Assembly (NCBI GenBank): GCA_037127315.1 | Contig: JBBBDQ010001279.1 | Coordinates: 849,001 to 913,000, forward strand | DNA: 64,000 nt | Direction: 5' to 3' | DNA from: Ascarosepion bandense | Lineage: Eukaryota; Mollusca; Cephalopoda; Sepiida; Sepiidae | Shown here: positions 44,917-55,900 of the stretch, piece after piece | Position numbering within the stretch: the stretch's first letter is position 1 | Layout of the letters: every line of letters begins with the position of its first letter | The notes under the pieces: model-generated | Databases searched by the model: none | What the model was told of the DNA's origin: nothing | The model's input: only the letters and a program-made list of their open reading frames with translations | Program-made: the position numbers and the translations under genes

Positions 44917-45335
44917 TGGAATATAATATAAAAGTGGCCTATAACTAACATTTTAGTTAATAGTAAAGGTACGACAAAAAAAAAAAAAGAAAAAACGCTG
45001 AGGCATGATCCACCCCGCCTGCCTTTAATAACGCCGATCACGATACTGTCGATAATCACAACAAAAAAACATTGTTAATTTTTTATCGTATTTCATAAAT
45101 TTTAATTTAAATAATCTAAATAAACACCAAAAAAAAAAACACAAATAATAATGAAAACATACTCTGCTTTTGATATTGCAAGTGTAAACAAACAATGTTT
45201 GTTTGTTTTTGAGGCTTAACGACCTTATGGGATCATTTTAAGGTCATAACCAATGATTTTGGGGTAAGGTTATTTGATTTTGACAACGTTTTTCTTTTCA
45301 CGATTCATTGGGACTTGTTTTTAAGAGCAGGGTCC
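44917..45335. other. Unannotated stretch
   Basis: No supported feature; poly-A runs only. Confidence 0.45.
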
Positions 45336-45339
45336 CCAA

Positions 45340-45635
45340 GTCCTACCCTTGTTATTTAACCCATAACTGGAGGGAATGGACGGATTTAATACCTTTCCCA
45401 AGGGTACCAGTGCTTAAGTGAATGCAGGGTATTCAACTGGAATTCGAACTCGGCTCACCGATTTCTCTTTCCGAGCCGATATCCACTGCACCACAACGCA
45501 CATCCGTCACTATACGCTTACAGCACCTGGTATTCCCAAGCGGTCACCCATCTAAGTACTGACCAGGCTCAACGTTGCTTAACTTCGGTGATCGAGCGAG
45601 AACCGGTGTATTCAACGTGATAGGCCGTAAGCCCA
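45340..45635 (-). mobile_element. Composite 5S-tRNA SINE, well preserved
   Basis: On the minus strand, a 5S rRNA-like unit covers 45634-45516 (gcttacgg start, gatcaccgaagttaagcaac, cctggtcagtacttagatgg, accaggtgctgtaagc end). After 16 bases (gtatagtgacggatgt) the tRNA-like head follows, with A box tggtgcagtgg (about 45488) and B box gagttcgaattcc (about 45445), then the family A body to gggttaaataac. Two different internal Pol III promoters thus lie in tandem in one unit. Confidence 0.85.
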
Positions 45636-46043
45636 AACAAACAATACAACGTTATGGCGTAGATGATATTATAAAAGAAAGGATATAATATAAATTTTGT
45701 TTTAATGATGTATATCAATATAGATTTTGTGGTGTAATTGTTATGGTTTATTATTTCGTAATGAAATTTTTCCTGAATGCTTATTCTACACCCTGGTGTA
45801 AATTAATTGAATCAACTGCCTTAGTTTCCTTTCTTTCGTCATACGGTCAATTATAGACTCACTGAAGTGACAGGTTGTAATCGATATCTATTTTGTACTC
45901 AGATTAGGTCATTTACAGTGGTGTACAATAATATGTATCTATTTTCGAGATGTATGACGAAACGTGTTTGGCTTTGAAAAATATTGCGTCAACTGTGATT
46001 ACATTAGATTTTTATCATGCCCATTTTTATCATTGTCTTCGAT

Positions 46044-46312
46044 GGACGTTACTCCGAGGAAGCGTACGAAAATTGTAACACTGCACGAACACACTGGCAA
46101 GCTTTACAGAAAGATCGCGGATGTTGTTGGTGTCAGACTTTCAACTGTCAGTTGTGTCATCAAAGCAAAGAAACAAACTGGATCCACAAGTTCAAAACAA
46201 AAGAAAATGCGGTCGGAAGAGAAAAACAAAGCCAATAAACGACGTATACGGGTTCAGGGTAAGTGTGAAAGATCCTTAGAAATATTGTTCGTTTAGTTTC
46301 AATTAAGTTTCA
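46044..46312 (+). pseudogene. Tc1-like transposase, N-terminal part
   Basis: Starts MDVTPRKRTKIVTLHEHTGK and continues YRKIADVVGVRLSTVSCVI, a paired-like helix-turn-helix DNA-binding domain typical of Tc1 transposases. A KAKKQTGSTSSK linker follows. After a frameshift near 46200 a GRKRK-type AT-hook and an SVKDP segment are readable to about 46310. The catalytic DDE domain is absent: the copy ends at a (TA)n immediately before another element's terminal repeat. Confidence 0.85.
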
Positions 46313-46330
46313 CAAGGATCTATATATATA

Positions 46331-47929
46331 CAGTGGAACCTGCCGTAAGCGACTACCTGTTGATAACGACAGTTTTTCTTTGCGCGGACGATTTGCTAAT
46401 GTTAATTGACCTTTAGTGAGCGACCACCTCCAGAACACGACCAGCGACTAACATCAACGAGTGAAAATCACTGATCAAGCGACTGCTTTTAAAAAATTCA
46501 TTTTGGTCGTACACTGCGAACTTCTAAATTAGGAGAAACTAAATGAGTAATTTATTTTATTTGATTTGATCTAAGCCAGGAACACTTCCTCATTATTTTG
46601 TTATTGTAGTGTTGTATCAACCTGTTATTTCTTGTTGAAATGTACATTGCTTGAGTTCACCTCATTGTCAAACATCGGTTGTTTTGTACAACATGTATTG
46701 CATTTGACATGTTCAAGGGATTTATCGCAGTCTCTATACTGACTTGGATAAATTCAGGGATCGGGAAAATCACAATTATGTCGCTTTCTCAAATATGTTT
46801 TGTGCATCTATCTACTCTATTTCTATCTGGGTATATATATATCTATCTCTCTGTTTCTCTACCCCCACCCACGATCGATGTCAGTTTTTTTTGTATGTTT
46901 TTTTTTCTTTCATGCATTTTTCTTTTTAATCATATCACCCCAAGCAAGGCGGTAACGCCACTGATGTGCAGGGAGCTACGTAAGAGTGAGAAGATTAGAA
47001 AAGAGAAAACCGGAAACCACATCCTAAACAGGAAACAAGGGATGAGCCTCTTCACCTGTTCAATAGACGTGGGTGGAGTGTGAACCGGGCAATAGTTTAG
47101 TCTATCTACTCCAATTGAGAAAATAGTAAAAAAATTGGAAAAGAGAAAGCCGGAAACCACATCCTAACCAGGGAACAAGGTATGAGCCTCTTCACCTGTT
47201 CAATAGACGTGGGTGGAGTGTGAACCGGCGATAGTTTAGTCTATCTACTTCAATTGAGAAAAAAAGTAAAAAGATTGGAAAAGAGAAAGCCGGAAACCAC
47301 ATCCTAACCAGGGAACAAGGGATGAGCCTCTTCACCTGTTCAATAGACGTGGGTGAAGTGTGAACCGGGCGGTAGTTTAGTCTATCTATTCCAATTGGGG
47401 GGAAAAAATAAACGTTGTTGAATTGCCAAGTTTTAACTTAGTTAAAAGTCCAGGCAATGAAATTTCTGCTAAGAAAACAAAATCAATCCTTCAATTAAAC
47501 ATGAAAAGTTTTAAAATCAAGCAAAGATTAGTCAAAACGAACAACAACAAAAAAATAAATATCGCAGATTCTCTTTTGCTATCATTCACTTCTAAGAAAA
47601 ATACTGAAGCTGTATACTTTTTTAAAGTCCACTTAATAAATATTTTTTGTGAATAAATATTTTTATCTCTTGTTGACCGTTGTAAATACGTTTTTTAAAT
47701 TTTGAAAATGAATTATGCTAAATAAAATTCTTTAAAGTAAGGCCAATTTCTTATATTCTTGATTATTTATTACCAGATTACATGGTAAAATTATAATATG
47801 TACAATCTAATGAGTAGAATATACGTTCCTGGCGTAAATAGCTCATGACTGTGAGCCTTTAGTGAGCGACTGCCTGCCGTATGCAACTAGTTTTTGATGG
47901 TAGTAGGGGTGGTCGCATTCGACAGGTTC

Positions 47930-47933
<4 letters not shown>
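46331..47933. mobile_element. pogo/Tigger-like DNA element, non-autonomous
   Basis: Terminal inverted repeats: cagtggaacctgccgtaagc at the left and, reversed, agtggaacctgtcgaatgcg at the right (47933 leftwards), with gtgagcgac subterminal repeats on both sides. Flanking TA dinucleotides fit the Tc1/mariner/pogo TA target. No complete transposase; a 77-codon frame at 47423-47656 matches nothing I know. Three family B SINE units are inserted. Confidence 0.8.
46924..47400 (-). mobile_element. SINE family B, one full and two partial tandem units
   Basis: The full unit with LINE-like tail is at 46924-47112. Two further bodies without the tail follow at about 47126-47250 and 47268-47392, separated by caattgagaaaa linkers. 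This is the same architecture as 42252-42594. Confidence 0.9.
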
Positions 47934-47966
<33 letters not shown>

Positions 47967-47970
<4 letters not shown>

Positions 47971-48101
47971 TTTATAACATAAATATGTTATAATGTCACT
48001 ACAAAAATAGCCATTTTGTTTCGACACTATCCGTGTCTAATCAAGTGATGAATTCAATCACTTGAAAAAAAAAAAAGAAAAATATGTTATAAATTCTAAA
48101 T
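47967..48101. mobile_element. Small inverted-repeat element carrying a hammerhead-like motif
   Basis: Outer arms tagaatttataacat (from 47964) and atgttataaattcta (to about 48100) are complementary. The interior holds a hammerhead-like motif on the minus strand. About 140 bp in all. Confidence 0.65.
47996..48048 (-). ncRNA. Degenerate hammerhead motif
   Basis: Minus strand: stem I 5' TCAC (48048-48045), TTGATTA in place of CTGATGA (48044-48038), stem II GACAC/GTGTC (48037-48033, 48027-48023), GAAAC (48022-48018), stem III ACAAAA/TTTTGT, H17 = A (48000), stem I 3' GTGA (47999-47996). All three stems pair. C3 and G8 are both U, which removes an essential core pair, so activity is not expected. 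The GAAACAAAAT...TTTTGTAGT arrangement is close to 3258-3315. Confidence 0.6.
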
Positions 48102-48195
48102 AAATATTATTAGCTCTACTTTTCATCGAGCACTTTTTTAAGAATAGTGTTTCTTTAGATACAGAATATTATTCCATCCATACCTACCGTATACT

Positions 48196-48232
<37 letters not shown>

Positions 48233-48945
48233 GTGCGTGCGGGGGGGGGGGGAGATGAACCCGACCTTTTAAATTTAGTCATATCAATGGTTTTCACAGA
48301 CCAGAAGCAACTTCAAACTATATGTAAAACCTTTCTTTTTGTTCCTCTTTATTCTTTGTTTTGCTGTAGATATATGTGATGTGTATTTCTCGACGTTTGG
48401 ACACTTGTATATAATTCTGTGTATGTCATAGTATAGAAATGTCTCTCTAAGAACAAGCGTTCGTCATTCATCGGTGTCTCTTCCGCCTTCTCGTTACAAG
48501 CTAATATTTCTCAAATACATCCACAGATGCTTAAGTTTTAAAATGCATTTTTCAAAATGAAAAATCTTTCTTGAAGCTTTTATTTTAGTTTTAATTTCAA
48601 CCTGATAGAACAAATTTTAAATTTCCAGTTAGCAATTCTTTTTGCTGTATTTCCAAAACTGATTTAAACGGATTGGAAGTACTTTTTTTCTGAAAAGAAA
48701 TATTTAATTTCAACGCGATAACCCATGCTTGTCAAATTGTAATTCTCTTTATTAAAATACACTTTTTTGAAACTTTATTTGAGGAATATTAACTGATTTA
48801 AAGTATAATTAATCTGATTGGAAACAAATATTATTTTCTTTAAGTTTAGAATATAGCTAAAATATATTAAATATCGCACTTTATTTTATTTATTTATTTA
48901 TTTTACCACGGCGGTATCTGTTTATTTAAGATGTTAACATGAAAG
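48102..48945. other. Unannotated stretch with (TA)n and poly-G
   Basis: TA tract at 48207-48231 and a G13 run at about 48241-48253. No gene seen. Confidence 0.5.
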
Positions 48946-48949
48946 CTTG

Positions 48950-49215
48950 AATGTTTATCTAATGTTGTTCTAAGGGTGACTTTATGTTTATCTAATGTTG
49001 TTCTAAGGGTGACTTTATGTTTATCTAATGTTGTTCTAAGGGTGACTTTATGTTTATCTAATGTTGTTCTAAGGGTGACTTTATGTTTATCTAATGTTGT
49101 TCTAAGGGTGACTTTATGTTTATCTAATGTTGTTCTAAGGGTGACTTTATGTTTATCTAATGTTGTTCTAAGGGTGACTTTATGTTTATCTAATGTTGTT
49201 CTAAGGGTGACATTA
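48950..49215. repeat. 33-bp tandem repeat, eight units
   Basis: Units ctaatgttgttctaagggtg + actttatgtttat are almost identical. Both strands stay open through it (unit length divisible by 3), which is not evidence for coding. Confidence 0.95.
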
Positions 49216-49309
49216 TTCGTAATCAAGTAATTGGTGGATACAACGTGAGCGCTTTTATATAAATTTTAAGTACTCAGTAATCTTGAAAATTTCGGAAAAT
49301 ATTCTGAGT

Positions 49310-49570
49310 AAGTCTAATGTTTTCTTGATTTTATAATTAATGCTTAGTCCTTTCGTCTTTTTTTCCTTTGCTATCTTCAGTAGGAATTCTTGTAGTTTCT
49401 TTTCTGTATTTTACTATTTAACACGGTTTCATTTTGCATAATGTTGTAAAAATCGTAGCCGCTAATAATGGATCCTGGTAGGTCTTCTAAATGCTCTTAG
49501 AATGACCTCAAGGAAAAAGGTTCAATGAGTCCGGCGAGAAGACACATCCTTGTTTTACACGAGGTTTCTT
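49310..49570 (-). pseudogene. LINE RT fragment
   Basis: The minus strand reads KPRVKQGCVLSPDLFNLF, VILRAFRRP, then after a gap KKLQEFLLKIAKEKK and LSINYK. This is the RT region upstream of and after the YADD site, the same family as 7136-7720, here with one copy of the segment. Multiple frame breaks. Confidence 0.65.
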
Positions 49571-50200
49571 TACTAAATCGCTAAAAAAAAAAAACAAAAA
49601 AAAAAAACAACAGCATAGTATGAATAAAAAAAGACCTCAGACTTAATAAAAACGAACTTTTTCCATCAAAATGTTTATATTATTATTAAGAGGAAAGATC
49701 AAAGTAATTTTTAATCATTTTTATCCTTTCTAACACGTTCATAATTTTGGCAGAAAATCTTGTCTTGATTTGAGTTACCAAAACGTTACGAGAGTTTACA
49801 ATGGCAAACATAATATTACATCATTCACTTTTTTTCCCAGTGACAAACACATTAATTTGGAATTTCTCGCAAAAATCAAATATTTGTCGGATTTTAATGA
49901 AACTTTCAGTTCTTATTTACGAATGAATGAAATTATTTTTAAAAATTATTATTTTTTTAAGAACTTGTTAAAATATATTTGTTACATCTGTTACCCACCC
50001 TATGAAATTTTAATAAATTTTAATTTGTTGCGGTAAATGGTTTAAGTTTTATTAGTTAAACGCAGGACTCATTCGGGAATATAAATCATCTATTTTTTTT
50101 TTTATTTGGCCTTTTAATTGCTTGAATAAATAATAAAATTAAGGACATTATAGTCTGAAAAAAAAAATTCTATAACTAATGAAATTTTAAAAGAATTGTT
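49571..50200. other. Unannotated stretch
   Basis: AT-rich with poly-A runs. An 88-codon plus-strand frame (49770-50036) matches nothing I recognise. Confidence 0.45.
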
Positions 50201-50203
50201 TTC

Positions 50204-50600
50204 TAGTCAGTACCTAGATAGGCGACCGCTATGGAATAACAGGTTCTTATACAATCAACAAAGTTAAGCAACGTCAATCCTGAATGGTACCTAGATAGCT
50301 GACCGTTTCGGAATACCTGATAAGCTTGCATGTGCGAGAATGCCAGTTAAGGTTAGATGTTAGCTAAAGAGCTTACGGCCGTATCACGCTGAATTAACGG
50401 TTCTCGTACGATCATCGAAGTTAAGCAACGGCCTTGCCAGGACCTAGATGGGTGACCACTTGAGAATGCCAGGTCCTGTAAATTTGAATGCACGGATGGT
50501 GTAATGAATAACAGCTGGGAAAATGGAAATCGGAGAAACGAGTTCGATTCCAGTCGTGTTCGATATATAATCACTACGAGCAAATACCTCTTGCGTCGCC
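50204..50600 (+). mobile_element. Three tandem 5S-like segments followed by a tRNA-like head
   Basis: 50204-50243 is a 5S 3' half (gtcagtacctagataggcga). 50244-50322 is a second, 5'-truncated 5S (aaagttaagcaacgtcaatc). 50371-50482 is a nearly complete third (gcttacggccgtatcacgct to ccaggtcctgtaa). A tRNA-like head follows (tggtgtaatgaataac, B box gagttcgattcc near 50540), then the SINE body to cgagcaaatacctc. The LTR at 50607 interrupts it; the body seems to resume at about 50885. Confidence 0.75.
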
Positions 50601-50606
50601 AATATT

Positions 50607-50876
50607 TGTTGCGCAGTTGTGGCGAAAGTTTTAGTGACCGGTTTATGCCGGAACTAAGACACGGAACAAGAAGGTAGGTTCAAAACAGTAACAGAAACAA
50701 GATATTTACATGAAGTGTTAATAAATACTAAATAGTAATATAGAAATAAATAAGTCCGATAGAATTATTACGCTGCCTGACTAGTAGCTGTCGTTGACTG
50801 CTCGTAATTCCTCTTCACTGCTCCTAAGAAGTCACGCAGGCAAGAGGAAGAGTTCATTCCTCGTAGGAGGCTAACA
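50607..50876 (-). mobile_element. Solo-type LTR (Gypsy-like) within a SINE
   Basis: On the minus strand the LTR starts tgttagcctcctacgagg (50876) and ends aactgcgcaaca (50607). It is followed by aatattggcgacgcaagagg, whose ttggcgacg is the usual primer-site start of many Gypsy elements. Only ~16 bases of internal sequence remain. SINE sequence lies on both sides. Confidence 0.65.
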
Positions 50877-51179
50877 TAACAGTAAGTTTAGTAGTCCACC
50901 TCTCCCTCTTTCCATCTACGGGTTAATTAGTACAATTTTTTTACAGTAAACCATTATTATCGCCAAAATATTCTTTTAAAATATTTTCTGGCTTGGAATA
51001 ACCTTGAAATGGTTGATAAGGAAAAGACAAAATCAGTCAATGAAAATAATCATCTTTACTTTCTTTTACGTACGGTAACAGAGCTCTTTTATGTTATCCA
51101 TAATTATTCCACTGTATTTCTATAGATTGATCATAGAAAGTCAGTTCATATGTTTCATGCGCCAGAGGTAGTTTCACCC

Positions 51180-51465
51180 AACACCACAAGTTGCTACGAA
51201 ACTAAAATATCATCCTGAAAGAGACATGACTGACTAGGCAGATTTTTCATCAGTAGGTTGCCATGGCTTTCTGCGGTAAACTGGTTGCCAACCAAGGCTA
51301 TAGAACCCAAATCTATTCTGTTATTTAACCTATAGTAGAGGGGAGAGACGTGTTAATACATTTCACCTATCGTATATGAATGCAACGAATTCATCTGGAA
51401 TTTGAACTCGACTTTCCGATGTCTCGTTCTGAGCCAATATCCACTGCACCATAACGCACATATAT
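51180..51465 (-). mobile_element. tRNA-derived SINE, family A
   Basis: Minus-strand copy from gagacatgactgactaggca through gtaaactggttgccaaccaa to the head ccaatatccactgcaccata. Confidence 0.88.
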
Positions 51466-51592
51466 AGAATTTGAGTTCAGAAAGGAAAAAAATATACGAA
51501 CATATGAAAAGTTATATAAAAAAAACTTAATGATAATATCTTGTCTGTCATTTTTAATAAAAACTGTATAAAAGAAAGACTGTTGCCCAAAT

Positions 51593-51597
<5 letters not shown>

Positions 51598-51624
<27 letters not shown>
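51598..51624. repeat. (TA)n tract at the Penelope boundary
   Basis: This TA tract lies just before the Penelope coding remnant. A matching tract lies at its far end (59630-59655). Confidence 0.9.
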
Positions 51625-51626
<2 letters not shown>

Positions 51627-51629
51627 AAA

Positions 51630-51971
51630 GTCACTCCGTCCTCAAATTTACATTAGAACTTAATATTAATAATAAAATTCCATTCCTTGATGTATTTATT
51701 GATTCCAGCAGACACAGATTTACTTCTCAACCAGCATAAACTCGTGTCTTCTTAATTATAATAGTGAATGCTTCAAACGATATAAGTTAGCTGTTATAAA
51801 AAAAAAAATTACTTCAACGCACACAAATGATATATTCTTCCAAATCTATATTCTATAAAGAATGACACAACATTAAACAAACACTTGTTAACAATGAATT
51901 TCCTAACTCAGTCATTGATCAACAAAATTTAATGTATCACAATAAACTTAATAATACTTCTAACAATATTA
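51630..51971 (+). pseudogene. Penelope-like RT fragment, part 1
   Basis: The plus-strand translation reads LELNINNKIPFLDVFIDSS then FTSQP (usual NKLPFLDV...F.TS.YRK), then YNSECFKRYKLAVIKK, and an NNEFPNSVID-type segment at about 51890-51915 in another frame. This is the late RT region of Penelope-like elements. The reading resumes at 58914. Confidence 0.7.
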
Positions 51972-51976
51972 ATAAT

Positions 51977-52186
51977 TGTTATGTCGTGAGTAAGAATAAA
52001 TAACTCAACAACAGGAATAGGTTAATTGTTGTATTCCGTGAAAATAGTATTTACAAAGGTTATTAGTATCCAATACAAGAATAAAGGTTGATCGTCTCAA
52101 CCGTCGTAAGACGTAGTATGAGCAATGGGTACTTCCGGATCGTCACCGGAAGTCTACGACTGACTTGTCGGTCGGCTGCTCGGCAC
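51977..52186. mobile_element. LTR split by the LINE block, left part
   Basis: Starts tgttatgtcgtgagtaag. It is preceded by ataat (51972-51976), repeated after the far end of the LTR (58909-58913), a 5-bp target duplication typical of LTR elements. It runs to cggctgctcggcacactct, where the LINE-flanking repeat begins. Confidence 0.6.
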
Positions 52187-52440
52187 ACTCTATTTATTTT
52201 TTGTAAAAAATACAAAAAATTTTGGCACAAGGCCTAAAAGGGGAGGGGGAAAGGTTGGTACTCACTGAACTATCTTATACCTAGCTAAACACTATCACGA
52301 CCCATTCACTCATTACAATTTGCACAATCACCACAAGAACCCATCCATCTACTCCCAATCCTTCATACACCACAATGCCAGAAACTTACAAGGGGCACCT
52401 AAAAGATGGGGGAAGTTAACCCATGACAATAAAAATATAT
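52187..52440. repeat. ~250-bp flanking repeat, copy U (LINE 3' side)
   Basis: From cacactctatttattttttg to acccatgacaataaaaatat. About 96% identical by eye to 58315-58566 and less so to 58567-58826. Copies U and U' are both preceded by cggctgc.cggcacactct. Confidence 0.9.
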
Positions 52441-52908
52441 TTATATACAATGTAAAATAAATGTACAAGATAATATATGTACAATATCATAAAATATTTA
52501 ATGAAAAATGAAATGATGGGAGGGGAATGAACCAAAAAATAAACTAAAAATACAACAAAATTTTGAACTAAAATAATAATCAATGTTAGTAAGAACCGTC
52601 CATCCCAGAAAAAAAGAGTGGCCGCTGTATTCCGCCCACAGGCGAAATCAAGAAGCACACTCGCTAAGGGAGTGGGGAGGAGGATAAAAAAAATTAATGG
52701 AGTGGGACAATAAAAGGCTGAACCAGACGAGATAAAAGAAGGCCAAAACAAACTGGGGAGGTTGGGAATCTCGAATTGGATCATAACTAAAGGGAAAGCC
52801 GGGTACAGGCGAGGAACACATTCATTCACTTTAACTAGGTACACAAAAGAGAGCTACCTTAACCAGGGGAGAGTTCCAGAGGAATCCACCCCGATGCAAC
52901 CAGCAGAT

Positions 52909-55900
52909 CTAAAAGAGAAAATCAAGACTAGCCCCGTTCAAGCGAACCAGACTTGCTACATATACCCACCTTTTGCTGAAGTCTGTCGAAGTCAAACGTT
53001 TCCAATCAGTTCTAATCTTTATTTTGAGCATCAGCTCAAAATAGTAGATCAGATCCTGATGTGAAAGACGCTGACCTCGCAAGACTTCCTCCATTCGCGT
53101 CGTCCAAATCACCATTCGAGCCGTGGCTAGCAGCAACAGAAACACCATACGCTTCATCCTAGAGAACGGGGGCGACACATTGCCGCAGACGAATGCACAA
53201 GCTCTCGCGACGCAATACGAGCAGTCAACTCGCCGACCCGGTCCCATAGAGGGCGAACCCGCGAACAATGGTAGAAGGCGTGCGAAGCCAAGGTTGCAGC
53301 GTTCACAATCTGGCAAATCCGCCAGGCCCCATATGAAGGCCTTGTCATTGAGAGGCAAGCGATTCCGAGCTAATCGCCAGGTGAGCGAAAACTCAGAGTT
53401 GTTGAGATAATCACTCCCTGGCGCCCAAGACCAGAACGAGCGAAACTCGTCCTCCGACAAGCGCAGCACATCACGTAATGAATCCTTTGCGACGCCCTCC
53501 ACTAACCCACGATAGAAGACTCTCCTAGGCCGTGAATGGTCACTGGACCGTGGAATGGCCCACAGGACCGCCAGACATTCGAGGAGAAAACTCGATCGTT
53601 CTCGAGGCTTACGGCACCGCCTCGAAATGGGGGGAGTGATAGTAAGGCGAGGGAATATGTCCCCCACTATCCCCGTAAGCAATGAGTCTTCGGAAATTAC
53701 TCGCCTGAGAAAAACCAACCTTGACGCAACCTTATGGCACATCAGGTATGGCATTCCCAGACCCCCATGACACGGACGTTGGTAACAGACACGTTTGTCG
53801 ACATAGAGTTTGCGTCCTCTCCACAAAATGGAGAATAGCAAACGCTCGATCGCCTTCCTATGCCGTTTACAAAGTGGAAGTACTGACAACTGGTAAAGGA
53901 TAATGGGAAAGACGTATGTAGCACACGCCTCAGCCATACCCTTTAAGGACAAATTCCTTCGACGCCAAGTCTTGGCCGACGCGCCTACCTTTGCCAGTAC
54001 TTCATACCAATTTTTCTCCAACTGTAGGTCGGGCCCGAACCACACTCCAAGAATGCAGACCGGGCCGTCCGTCCAGTCGAAGAGCCCCGGGAGGGTAACA
54101 CCCTTCCAGGCGCCTAACCGCAAGCCGGACGACTTGTTGCGGTTAATCTTGGCCCCTGTCACCTGTTCGTACCGTTCAAGCGCCTTCTGTACCACCTCGA
54201 TGTCACTCTGGGAGGACACGAAAGTAGTGACGTCATCGGCGTACGCGGAAATCCTGGCTCGAGCACCACCAGGGACAGCGATTCCACGTAGGGCCGGATT
54301 GCACGCCCTGTCCCTTAGCCGGCGAAGGAGGGGCTCCAACGCCAAAGTATAAAGTAGGGGCGACAGTGGACAACCCTGTCGGACCGATCTAGACAGCGCC
54401 AGAACGCCCGACAACTTTCTGTTCACCTGTACCACAGCCGTCGGGGATTGATACAGGAGGCTAATCCAGCGGCGGAAGTTGGTTTCGAATCCAGCTGCCT
54501 GCAGGACAGCCGCCAGGTAATGATGGTCAACCCTATCAAATGCCTTGGACTGATCTAAATGGATCAGCGCGGCTTCTTCGTCGTCTTTTATCCCCTCTAT
54601 GATCGTGCGTATCAGATGCAGGTTGCTCTGAATTGTTCGGCCCTTCACAGCACAAGTCTGCTCAGGTCCCAACAGAGACTCGGCAACTAATAGCAAACGA
54701 TTTTGCAAGAACTTGGCCAAAATGTGTTTAGCAGAGTTATGGGCCGGTAACCCTCTAGCTCCCTCCCCACATCCTTGCCTTTTCTCAACAGCGTGATCAC
54801 ACCCCTGGTGAACCGGTTGGGGATGGACCCCTGCCGGAACCAGTTGTTGAACACGACAGTCAAAATCGGGACAAAGATGTGCCACAGCCTCAAGTACAAT
54901 TCATAGGGCAAACCATCGAGACCCGGCGATTTGCCTCTGCCGACCTTCTTCAGCGCCGCGTAGACTTCGCCCTCCGTAATCTCTCCCTCGCAGCTAGCTG
55001 CATCAGCCGGCAAAAGCCGGGGGAAGTCAGCCAAATAGCTGCGAAACTCCTCATCACGGAGACCAGGCTCCTTGGTAAACAGGATCTCGAAATGCCGCCG
55101 AAACGCCTCGGTCGACCGCAGAGTGTGTCCCTCCGGGTTGCGAACCTCTCGAATGTACCGGTCGTCTCCGCGACGAACTTCTTCCTTGCGCAGTTCTGCG
55201 CCCATGTTCACAGCTTCGGAAGACATCTTGCTTAACTTGTGTCTAACTACCTGGCCCATGTAACGGTTGCTATTTGACCGTTCCACGGCCTCCTTATCTA
55301 TGGCTATCTCTAGGGGATCCCCACCAGCCACCGCCCGGGAGTAATTAGCTCTAAGTGTCTTCACCTTGTCAGCCTTATCTAGTTTGAGCCGTTTGCTGAA
55401 CTGGGTGGTGAAAGACCTAATACTATTCTTAAGGTTTTCCCACCACTTATTCCCGATGACTCCCCCAGTTAACGCCCGCTGCACTAAGTTAATTAGCTGG
55501 CGCCGGAAGTCCCGCCTGTCCAGTAAGGACACGTTGAACTTCCAGTAACCAGCCATTCTAACCCTATTTTCTAAATTTACCCGGGCACAAACGAGTTTGT
55601 GGTCCGAGTAACCTAGCCAGTGGAACGTGGGACAATCTAAGAAATCTAGCTCGGCTTCACGAACTAACATTCTATCAAGGTAGCTAGCCACCTTGGTAGA
55701 AGGCCAACTATTAGCCCACGTCCACATTTTCCCGCCCTTGTGATCGGCCCGGTATCTATCGACTAGACCGAAGTCCTCGATGAGATGGACCAAGCTACGA
55801 TCACGTGCCTTCCCTCTAGCTCCCCACCCTCTATCCAACTTGGGGTCCAGGATGGCATTCCAGTCCCCCACTAAGACGAGTCGCTTTGAATCCACCAGGA

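Noticed and set aside
48903..49230. Repeat protein encoded by the 33-bp units on either strand
   Set aside because: Both strands are open only because the unit is 33 bp without stops. Frames end just outside the array.
50371..50482. Functional 5S rRNA gene
   Set aside because: It has several substitutions in conserved positions and is followed by a SINE head, not a T-run terminator. A retrotransposon-borne copy is more likely.
52416..52844. 142-codon minus-strand frame downstream of LINE ORF2
   Set aside because: Low-complexity, hydrophobic AT-rich translation in the 3' UTR, with no homology I recognise and no conserved position relative to ORF2.
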